The notes beneath the pieces were generated by a model. It had not been told where the DNA came from. It did not search any database and saw nothing but the letters and a program-made list of their open reading frames with translations. Shown in pieces: positions 1 to 5,599 of a DNA stretch of 8,147 bases. Each line of letters starts with the position of its first letter. Position 1 is the first letter of the stretch. The stretch spans positions 1 through 8,147 of the forward strand of contig JAJBVF010000315.1 of the NCBI GenBank assembly GCA_020859965.1, in the 5' to 3' direction. This DNA comes from Clostridiales bacterium. Lineage in GTDB: Bacteria; Bacillota; Clostridia; Lachnospirales; Lachnospiraceae. The position numbers and the translations under genes are program-made.

Positions 1-868
1 CGAATACCTGCTTCGGCAGCGGCAGATCCAGCGCCATCAGAAAGATCGGCCAGTAAATCGTATGGAAGCGGATGATATCCTTTCCGATCAGATGCAGATC
101 TGCCGGCCAGTATTCTTTGAACTGCTCGGTACTCTCTCCATCGCAGTCATAGCCAATTCCCGTGATGTAGTTGGTCAGCGCATCCAGCCACACATAAACC
201 ACATGATCCGGATCAAAGGTCACCGGAATCCCCCACTTAAAGGAAGTTCTGGATACACAAAGATCCTGAAGCCCCGGCAGCAGGAAATTGTTCATCATCT
301 CATTTTTGCGCGATACCGGCTGAATAAATTCCGGATGTGTATTAATATGTTCGATCAGCCGATCAGCATACTTGCTCATTCTGAAAAAATACGCTTCCTC
401 CTTCGCAGGCTTCACTTCGCGGCCGCAGTCCGGGCACTTGCCGTCCACCAGCTGGGATTCTGTCCAGAAAGATTCACATGGCGTACAGTACATTCCCTCA
501 TACGCGCCCTTGTAAATATCGCCCTTATCATACAGCTTCTTAAAAATTTTCTGCACCTGTGCCTCATGATCCTTGTCCGTGGTGCGAATAAACTTATCAT
601 AGGAAGTGTTCATCAGATCCCAGATCCGGTGGATCTCACCCGCGACACCATCTACAAACTCCTGCGGAGTCACCCCCGCTTCCGCCGCCTTCAATTCAAT
701 TTTCTGACCATGCTCATCGGTTCCTGTCTGGAAAAAAACCTCATAGCCCTGCTCACGGCGAAAACGCGCGATACTGTCCGCGAGAATGATTTCATACGTG
801 TTCCCGATATGCGGCTTCCCCGATGTATAGGCAATCGCCGTTGTGATGTAATACTTTGGTTTGCACAT
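1..868 (-). CDS. metG: Methionyl-tRNA synthetase, N-terminal part (runs off the left edge)
   Basis: Cytoplasmic class I aminoacyl-tRNA synthetase that charges tRNA-Met with methionine using ATP. Only the first 289 codons are present; the C-terminal half, including the KMSKS loop and anticodon-binding domain, lies outside the window. The N-terminus reads MCKPKYYITTAIAYTSGKPH and continues IGNTYE, so residues 20-23 form HIGN, a variant of the class I HIGH motif. The zinc-binding connective domain has two CxxC pairs at C128/C131 and C145/C148. Further family signatures are SRTSFKWGIPV near residue 206, WLDALTNY near 227 and GKDIIRFH near 262. The start at 868 has a strong ribosome site (GGAGGTAA at 872-879) and lies directly downstream of a T-box leader whose AUG specifier fits methionine. 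The Zn-ribbon arrangement and HIGN variant are typical of clostridial MetRS. No frame damage is seen in the visible part. Confidence 0.97.
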   Translation of the reverse strand, partial: MCKPKYYITTAIAYTSGKPHIGNTYEIILADSIARFRREQGYEVFFQTGTDEHGQKIELKAAEAGVTPQEFVDGVAGEIHRIWDLMNTSYDKFIRTTDKDHEAQVQKIFKKLYDKGDIYKGAYEGMYCTPCESFWTESQLVDGKCPDCGREVKPAKEEAYFFRMSKYADRLIEHINTHPEFIQPVSRKNEMMNNFLLPGLQDLCVSRTSFKWGIPVTFDPDHVVYVWLDALTNYITGIGYDCDGESTEQFKEYWPADLHLIGKDIIRFHTIYWPIFLMALDLPLPKQVF

Positions 869-1217
869 AGTTTACCTCCAAAAAAATATCCGTCTTCTGC
901 ACAAAATCAGAAGACGGACGAATCCGTGGTACCACTTCTGTTCGTCTGTGTCCAAAATGCCGCAACATCCCGGAATCAAAGCTCCATCTCCAGATTCCAT
1001 GCATTGCGTAAGCCATAAAACACAAACCTCATTACCGCTGTAACAGGCGGACCTGTCGCAGGCTAAGAGCGCTCCGGTATCTGTTTATCCGGGCAGCCGT
1101 TCACCTGCGCCTCTCAAAAGCCATCTTCCGCACACCTTCCGGAATCCTCTTTCACCAACCGGGGACTCTCTGCAACCATCCGATATGCGTACTCTCTTTG
1201 TCAATGAGTGTATCAGT
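869..1217 (-). ncRNA. T-box riboswitch (tRNA-Met responsive) in the metG leader
   Basis: A 5' untranslated leader of about 350 nt that senses uncharged tRNA and lets transcription continue into metG when methionyl-tRNA is low. On the minus strand it shows the expected elements in order: AGAGAGTACG (AGTA bulge region, 1189-1198), CAGAGAGTC (AG-bulge side, 1164-1172), the distal loop GGTTGGTGAAAG (around 1149-1160), then GAAGATGGCTTTTGAG with ATG at 1122-1124 in the specifier position followed by a purine, and the antiterminator core AGAAGTGGTACCACGGA (923-939). The UGGU of the core (931-934) would pair with an ACCA tRNA end, which fits a tRNA with discriminator A such as tRNA-Met. A perfect 10-bp terminator hairpin follows. 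The 5' end is inferred from the promoter. The amino-acid assignment combines the specifier with the downstream gene. Confidence 0.93.
880..917 (-). terminator. T-box-controlled intrinsic terminator upstream of metG
   Basis: A perfect 10-bp inverted repeat, CAGAAGACGG (908-917) and CCGTCTTCTG (890-899), encloses an 8-nt loop. On the minus strand it is followed by ATATTTTTTT. It ends only 11 nt before the metG start codon, so its U-tract almost touches the Shine-Dalgarno. The 5' arm is adjacent to the T-box core, as expected for mutually exclusive terminator and antiterminator folds. Confidence 0.93.
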
Positions 1218-1223
1218 GTCTGT

Positions 1224-1252
1224 AACTTAACACAGACCGTTTTTTCTGTCAA
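1224..1252 (-). promoter_or_regulatory. Promoter of metG (sigma-A type)
   Basis: A consensus -35 box TTGACA (1247-1252) is separated by 17 nt from a -10 box TAAGTT (1224-1229). The predicted start is near 1217, just before the T-box stem I. The position fits a leader of about 350 nt. The start codon of the divergent peptidase gene is only about 75 bp from this -35 box. Confidence 0.72.
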
Positions 1253-1325
1253 GGAGATTTTTGCATAATATCTCCCGCGCCGGCATAAACTGTCCCGAAA
1301 GTTTTTTATAGCCCGGGAGTATTCC

Positions 1326-3311
1326 ATGCCGCACTTTTTCCAATCCTCTGACGCATCTCATTCACCCTGCAACTGTCCCCGCAATATCCGGTTCAACAAT
1401 AGCCGCATTTGCTCATCCGCTTCCTCCTCATCACAGGATGCACGCAAACAGGTGATTTCTCCTCATAGCCGGATCCATAGACGACTGCTCCACGCACTCC
1501 TTCCTCCACTCATTGCAGCTCTCTTCACGCTCATCACCTGTCATTTTATCACACATCCGCCTTCCTTTCTGCTGACAGAAGAGCAGCGCTTTGTCCGGTT
1601 CACAGAAGAGGTATTCCGCAGCGAGCTGTCCGGGAATACCCTCACGCTTCATTATATGGTTTCGGATCCTTCTTCTTATGGGCTGAATGGTACGGACACA
1701 ATTCTCGGAAGTGCCTCGCTAAAAGCACGTCAGGATGCCTGCGCTGCTCTGGAAAATGATCTTACCGCTCTGCGCAGATTCGACTATGATAAGCTTTCTG
1801 AGCAAAGACAGCTTACCTATGACGTGTTCCTCGATTATCTCAGAACCGAGCTCGGTGCATCTGATCTGCTCCTCTATGATGAACCGCTCGGCCCGACGTT
1901 GGGGGTACAGGCGCAGCTCCCGATCCTGCTCGCAGAATATGCCTTCCGTACAAAAGGCGATATCGAAGACTACCTCTCACTTCTTTCACAGATCCCGGAT
2001 TATTTCGATTCGCTCTTATCCTTCGAACAGGATAAAGCCAGCGCAGGCCTCTTCATGAGCAGCGGCTCAGTGCTCGGTGTGATTTCCCAGTGTCTGGATT
2101 TTGTCTCCGATATGGAAGACCATTATCTGATGGAGATTTTTAATGAAAAAGTGGATTCGATTAACAACCTGACGGCTGATGAAAAGATTGCATATAAAAA
2201 AAGAAATCAGTCCATCCTGACAGAATATGTGTTACCTGCATACCAATCACTGGCCGAAGGTCTTGCGGATCTGGAAGGTACCTGCATAAATGAGATGGGA
2301 CTGTATTACTATCCGGATGGCAGGAAATATTATGAATATCTCGTAAAGAGTATGGTTGGCGACGAGCGCGCCATCGATGAAATCGAAGAGGAGATCAAAA
2401 CACGGATGGTGGCGGATTATGCTGCTCTGCAGGAGCTTCTCCCCGGTTCGCCCAATGAGGCTTCCGACACAACCGCGCAGACAGAAACGACCGGCGATAC
2501 CACGCAACAGGAAACGGCCAGCGAAGCAGCCGCCCAGGATGGAAACGGCTTCGATCCGGCAGCAGAATCCGAAACATCCGCTGCGGAAGAGCCCATCGCC
2601 ATGCTCGCAGACCTGAATGAAAAGATCAGCAATGACTTCCCGCCCCTTACCGCCGTCTCCTGCGAAGTAAAATATGTCCACGAATCCCTGCAGGAATACT
2701 TAAGCCCGGCCTTCTACCTGACGCCGACCATTGATGATTACACCAGCAACGTCATTTACATCAACCCGGCAAGTGAGTATTCCGGACTGGAGCTCTATAC
2801 CACACTCGCTCACGAAGGGTACCCCGGGCATCTTTACCAGAATGTTTTCTTTGCCTCACAGTCCCCCGATCTGCTCCGCTGTATTCTGGATGTCGGCGGA
2901 TATACAGAGGGCTGGGCTACCTATGTGGAAATGTATGCCTATTCCCTCTACGACGGCGACCGCACCACTGCAGAGATCAGCCGGCTCAACCGCTCATTCA
3001 CACTCGGGCTCGCCTCCCTGCTTGACATCGGGATCCATTATCGGGGCTATACTCCGGAAGAAGTCAGCAATTTCCTCACACAGCTTGGCTTTTCCGCGGA
3101 TACTGCCGAATCACTCTATCAGACGATACTGGAAGCGCCGGCCAACTATCTGCAGTATTATGTCGGCTGCCTGAATTTTGAGTCCCTGCGCGACTCTCTG
3201 AAATCAGACAGCACGAATTTTTCACTTAAGGCATTCCACCAGGCGGTACTGGAGACCGGTCCGGTGCCATTTGCTATTCTCAGAGAACAGTGTATCAAAA
3301 AGCTGTCCTGA
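1326..3311 (+). CDS. Membrane-anchored DUF885-family zinc metallohydrolase (putative peptidase)
   Basis: A 661-residue protein of the DUF885 family (PF05960), which has peptidase-like zinc motifs; its substrate cannot be read from sequence. The motif HEGYPGH (H496, E497, H502) is an HExxxxH-type zinc site, and EGWATYVE (E528-E535) is the second family signature, likely supplying a further metal ligand. A hydrophobic segment at about 54-74 follows HSRIHRR, so the catalytic part should lie outside the membrane. It ends LITC (C72), a poor lipobox because of Thr at -1, so an uncleaved anchor or signal peptide is as likely as a lipoprotein. The chosen ATG has GGGAG six bases upstream (1315-1319). 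An in-frame GTG at 1452 would remove an unusual Ser/Cys-rich leader but has a poor ribosome site. A weak promoter candidate is TTGCAT (1261-1266), 17 nt, CATAAA (1284-1289). Residues about 376-422 are a Thr/Glu/Gln/Ala-rich insert. The 3' end overlaps degV by 17 bp. Confidence 0.88.
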   Translation: MPHFFQSSDASHSPCNCPRNIRFNNSRICSSASSSSQDARKQVISPHSRIHRRLLHALLPPLIAALFTLITCHFITHPPSFLLTEEQRFVRFTEEVFRSELSGNTLTLHYMVSDPSSYGLNGTDTILGSASLKARQDACAALENDLTALRRFDYDKLSEQRQLTYDVFLDYLRTELGASDLLLYDEPLGPTLGVQAQLPILLAEYAFRTKGDIEDYLSLLSQIPDYFDSLLSFEQDKASAGLFMSSGSVLGVISQCLDFVSDMEDHYLMEIFNEKVDSINNLTADEKIAYKKRNQSILTEYVLPAYQSLAEGLADLEGTCINEMGLYYYPDGRKYYEYLVKSMVGDERAIDEIEEEIKTRMVADYAALQELLPGSPNEASDTTAQTETTGDTTQQETASEAAAQDGNGFDPAAESETSAAEEPIAMLADLNEKISNDFPPLTAVSCEVKYVHESLQEYLSPAFYLTPTIDDYTSNVIYINPASEYSGLELYTTLAHEGYPGHLYQNVFFASQSPDLLRCILDVGGYTEGWATYVEMYAYSLYDGDRTTAEISRLNRSFTLGLASLLDIGIHYRGYTPEEVSNFLTQLGFSADTAESLYQTILEAPANYLQYYVGCLNFESLRDSLKSDSTNFSLKAFHQAVLETGPVPFAILREQCIKKLS

Positions 3312-4179
3312 CCCGTTTCATACATCCGATTCCGATCGCTCCGGCTCCGATATGACAGGATACGCTCAGAGCAAGCGGATCTGCCAGAATTTTTCCCTTA
3401 TGAGCAGGAAATGTTTCTTCCATCTCCTGTTTCCAGGAACGCACTTCTTCGGAGTACGAGCCCGAATATGCCATCGCGATCTGCATATCCTCCGAGCTCT
3501 CATCTGAACCGAAGCGTTCCCGGATGTCCTTGCGGATCGCGTCCAGCATGATCGTGCGCGCCGCTTTTTTGGTCCTGGCTTTCGCATAAGAATCCAGCTT
3601 ATCCCCTTGAATCTGCAGAACCGGTTTTATGTGCAGCAGCGATCCGATAGCTGCTGCCGCCGGAGTGATCCTGCCGCCCTTTTTCAGATAATATAAGGTC
3701 TCCAGCGTAATATAAATGCTTGCGTCATATCTGGTCTGCATCAACCGCTCACAGATCTGCTCTGCGTCATATCCGGCTTCCACCATCGCTTTCGCGTCCA
3801 GCGCAGACTGCTTCTGTGTCACGGAAATCCGCTTATTATCTATCACATGAACCCTGCCGTCGTACTGCTGTGCCAGCATCATCGCAGTGTTACAGGTGCC
3901 GCTCAATCCGCTTGACATTGGAATATGTATGATCTCCTCATACTCTTTCAGAAGCCCGTCCCACAGATCCGTCACTTCTCCGATCACCGGCATTGAAGTC
4001 GAAATCTCCGCGCCGGTCTCCAGATACCGGTAAAACTCCTCCTGAGTCAGGTTCACATCTTCGTAAAACAGATTTCCATTTATATAAAATGGCATCGGTA
4101 TCACATAAATTCCGAGTCTTTTCGCCTCTTCCTGAGTAATCCCGCTGTTACTGTCCGTAACGATCGCTATCGTCTTCAT
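3295..4179 (-). CDS. DegV family protein (fatty-acid-binding)
   Basis: A 294-residue cytoplasmic protein of the DegV/EDD family, full length (the family is usually about 280-300 residues). DegV proteins bind a fatty acid and in Firmicutes can act as carriers for fatty-acid kinase FakA; this gene's partner is not in the window. Signatures in order: IAIVTDSNSGI at 5-14, ISTSMPVIGEV at 59-69, MSSGLSGT at 88-95, YYLKKGGRIT at 163-172, HIKPVLQI at 183-190, and the C-terminal HIGAGAIGIG at 276-285. T61 and S93 sit in the two motifs that hold the lipid carboxylate in known DegV structures. The start has AGAGAAGG-type pairing at 4188-4194, eight bases upstream. The gene is convergent with the DUF885 peptidase, overlapping its last 17 bp, and divergent from the DUF1622 gene. 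No intrinsic terminator is evident after its stop. Confidence 0.95.
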   Translation of the reverse strand: MKTIAIVTDSNSGITQEEAKRLGIYVIPMPFYINGNLFYEDVNLTQEEFYRYLETGAEISTSMPVIGEVTDLWDGLLKEYEEIIHIPMSSGLSGTCNTAMMLAQQYDGRVHVIDNKRISVTQKQSALDAKAMVEAGYDAEQICERLMQTRYDASIYITLETLYYLKKGGRITPAAAAIGSLLHIKPVLQIQGDKLDSYAKARTKKAARTIMLDAIRKDIRERFGSDESSEDMQIAMAYSGSYSEEVRSWKQEMEETFPAHKGKILADPLALSVSCHIGAGAIGIGCMKRVRTAF

Positions 4180-4277
4180 AACCGCTGCCTTCTCTCCCTT
4201 CCATCAATGTCCGTCAATGCCGTAAGCCTGTTTATTATAAACATATCGTTTTAGACAGAAAAACTACATCACGGAAT

Positions 4278-4306
4278 ATCTTACCATGTATAAAACAGAA
4301 TCGCAA
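4278..4306 (-). promoter_or_regulatory. Promoter of the degV-family gene
   Basis: On the minus strand TTGCGA (4301-4306) is followed by a 17-nt spacer and TAAGAT (4278-4283), with TGG just before the -10 box as an extended -10 element. This would give a leader of about 90 nt. A perfect TATAAT also occurs at 4234-4239 nearer the gene, but no good -35 box stands at the right distance from it. Confidence 0.5.
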
Positions 4307-4359
4307 TCTAAAATTTACAGTAAAAGCGTCCTCAATGGACAGACTCGTGAAACTTACGC

Positions 4360-4388
4360 TTGCCTTTCCAATCTATCTACGTTATACT
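4360..4388 (+). promoter_or_regulatory. Promoter of the DUF1622 gene
   Basis: TTGCCT (4360-4365), a 17-nt spacer and TATACT (4383-4388) form a good sigma-A-type promoter with a predicted start near 4395. It lies downstream of the in-frame ATG at 4335, so that ATG would not be transcribed from here. This supports the start at 4425. Confidence 0.6.
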
Positions 4389-4424
4389 GATTTTACAATA
4401 TACTGCGCAAGAGGAGGCATTGAC

Positions 4425-4805
4425 ATGGATGTAGTAAACACTCTTATATCGTTTTTGGAAGAAATTCTGAATCTGATCGTCAACAGCGCAATCCTTCTGT
4501 TTGAATACATCGGAGTTGGCGTCATCATTCTCGCCGGCATCCATGGACTGATCGACTGTGTAAAACAAAGGCCCGATACACGTCTTCATCTGGCAAAAGG
4601 CCTTGCTCTTGGTCTGGAATTCAAGATGGGCAGTGAAATTTTGCGTACAGTAGTGCTGCGCAGCATGGACGAACTGCTGATTGTGGCAGGCATCATCGCG
4701 CTCCGGGCCGCCCTTACCCTCCTGATCCACTGGGAGATCAAAAACGAAGAACAGGATTCCGCTCAGGCAATGTCGAAAGTCAAACTGCCTGATGAGACAA
4801 ATTAA
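4425..4805 (+). CDS. DUF1622 family small membrane protein
   Basis: A 126-residue integral membrane protein resembling the DUF1622 family (PF07784), whose function is not established. Hydrophobic segments lie at about 17-44 and 83-103. Between them is a conserved-looking amphipathic stretch, HLAKGLALGLEFKMGSEILR (about 55-74), with charged residues inside a partly hydrophobic helix, followed by a short charged tail. The start at 4425 is chosen over the in-frame ATG at 4335 because GAGGAGG stands seven bases upstream (4411-4417), and because the best promoter (4360-4388) starts transcription after 4335. The gene is monocistronic: it is divergent from the degV-family gene and convergent with spmB. 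Its probable terminator lies 140 bp past the stop, inside spmB. The family call is from pattern memory. Confidence 0.82.
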   Translation: MDVVNTLISFLEEILNLIVNSAILLFEYIGVGVIILAGIHGLIDCVKQRPDTRLHLAKGLALGLEFKMGSEILRTVVLRSMDELLIVAGIIALRAALTLLIHWEIKNEEQDSAQAMSKVKLPDETN

Positions 4806-4885
4806 ATCTGCGATTGCTGCTCCTTGAAATACATCTGGAACGATGTTTTCCAGGCAAACCCTCTTCCGGTTTTCGCTCCGCCTGC

Positions 4886-5416
4886 TCAGTTCATCAGTCT
4901 GGCCAGCATCGCACTTGCCGCTATTCCGGCAAAAGACGCAAGAAGCGCGCCGCACAACGTGTGGCGCGTTTTTTTAATGCCTGCAGCCATATAATATACA
5001 CTCATCGTATAAAAAACAGTCTCCGTACTGCTCAGCATCAGTGAGGCTGTCAGACCGGTCAGCGAATCTGTTCCATACTGCTTATAAATATCCAGCAGAA
5101 GGCCGGTCGCCGCGCTGGAAGAAAACAGTTTCAAAATACCAAGTGGTACCAGTGCGGAAGGAAATATGCTATCCGGCAGAGCCCGCCCGATCAGCGTCGC
5201 TGCCAGGTCCAGGAACCCGGATGCCCGCAGCACCCCCGTTGCCACCGTCAGGCCAATAAAAGTGGGCGCAAGCTTTACGACCATTTCCAGGCCGTTCCCT
5301 GCGCCCCTGATAAAACTGTCATAGACTGGCACTTTTGCAGCCATTCCATAGCATATAATGTAAAATACCACAAATGGAAGAAGCAGCTCCGACAGGTAGA
5401 AAAGAAGCTTCATCAT
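4886..5416 (-). CDS. spmB: Spore maturation protein B (SpmB), nucleoside-recognition (Gate) family
   Basis: A 176-residue polytopic membrane protein matching SpmB in length (about 175-180 residues). In Bacillus subtilis SpmA and SpmB are needed for spore-core dehydration and heat resistance; the transported substrate, if any, is unknown. Features: a first membrane helix at about 3-25, the motif VYDSFIRGAGNGLEMVVKLAP (31-51), a second helix with FIGLTVATGVLRASG (53-67), LGILKLFSSSAATGLLLDI (92-110), and the strongly diagnostic SSTETVFYTMSVYY (129-142), then a terminal helix at about 153-173. Two adjacent ATG codons (5416 and 5413) follow AGGA at 5419-5422; the second has the better spacing, so the protein may start one residue later. 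The spmA partner is not adjacent: the upstream neighbour is a surface-protein gene. Its last 90 bases carry a plus-strand terminator for the convergent gene. Confidence 0.92.
   Translation of the reverse strand: MMKLLFYLSELLLPFVVFYIICYGMAAKVPVYDSFIRGAGNGLEMVVKLAPTFIGLTVATGVLRASGFLDLAATLIGRALPDSIFPSALVPLGILKLFSSSAATGLLLDIYKQYGTDSLTGLTASLMLSSTETVFYTMSVYYMAAGIKKTRHTLCGALLASFAGIAASAMLARLMN
4945..4975 (+). terminator. Intrinsic terminator of the DUF1622 gene, inside spmB
   Basis: CGCGCCGCAC (4946-4955), loop AAC, and GTGTGGCGCG (4959-4968) form a 10-bp GC-rich stem with one G-U pair, followed by seven T residues (4969-4975) on the plus strand. No T run follows it in the minus direction, so it works only for plus-strand transcription. 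The sequence simultaneously encodes the IKKTRHTLCG region of SpmB on the minus strand. Confidence 0.78.
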
Positions 5417-5515
5417 AATCCTTTCCCCGCCAATGCCTTCCCGAAACAGCAGATCCAGCCGGACGCTGTTCCCTGTATTCCATTCCAGACACCCGCGGAT
5501 GAAGTCTTTTCCATC

Positions 5516-5545
5516 ATCTTATGTTAGTAACGCTTACTTTATCAC
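5516..5545 (-). promoter_or_regulatory. Possible sigma-E-type promoter of spmB with a dyad in its spacer
   Basis: On the minus strand GTGATAAA (5538-5545), 14 nt, then CATAAGAT (5516-5523) resembles the mother-cell sigma-E pattern (ATA-containing -35 box, CATAnnnT -10 box). In B. subtilis the dacB-spmA-spmB operon is sigma-E dependent, so the position is sensible. The perfect dyad AGTAA-CGC-TTACT (5526-5538) occupies the spacer and could be an operator or chance. The rest of the 183-bp gap (5417-5599) shows no gene and no clear terminator for the surface-protein gene upstream. Confidence 0.35.
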
Positions 5546-5599
5546 TTGCGGCCAGATTAACCGTTTGTGGTTTGCAACGCCTGCTTTATCAGCTGTTCG

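Noticed and set aside
62..1018. Long plus-strand open frame opposite metG and its leader
   Set aside because: The minus strand encodes clear MetRS with HIGN, zinc cysteines and a T-box leader. The plus frame has no recognisable domain and crosses the T-box terminator.
1085..1327. Minus-strand 80-codon frame upstream of metG
   Set aside because: It spans the metG promoter and T-box stem I; the RNA structure explains the sequence.
2247..2681. Minus-strand 144-codon frame inside the peptidase gene
   Set aside because: It mirrors the low-complexity insert of the DUF885 gene and has no family features.
3311..3420. Terminator for the peptidase gene just after its stop
   Set aside because: The T run near 3390 has no convincing stem before it.
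4335..4424. Longer N-terminus for the DUF1622 protein from the ATG at 4335
   Set aside because: No ribosome site, it overlaps the promoter at 4360-4388, and the ATG at 4425 has a strong GAGGAGG.
4377..4955. Minus-strand 192-codon frame opposite the DUF1622 gene
   Set aside because: It overlaps both DUF1622 and spmB in another frame and reads as a shadow with many Cys and Gln and no domain.
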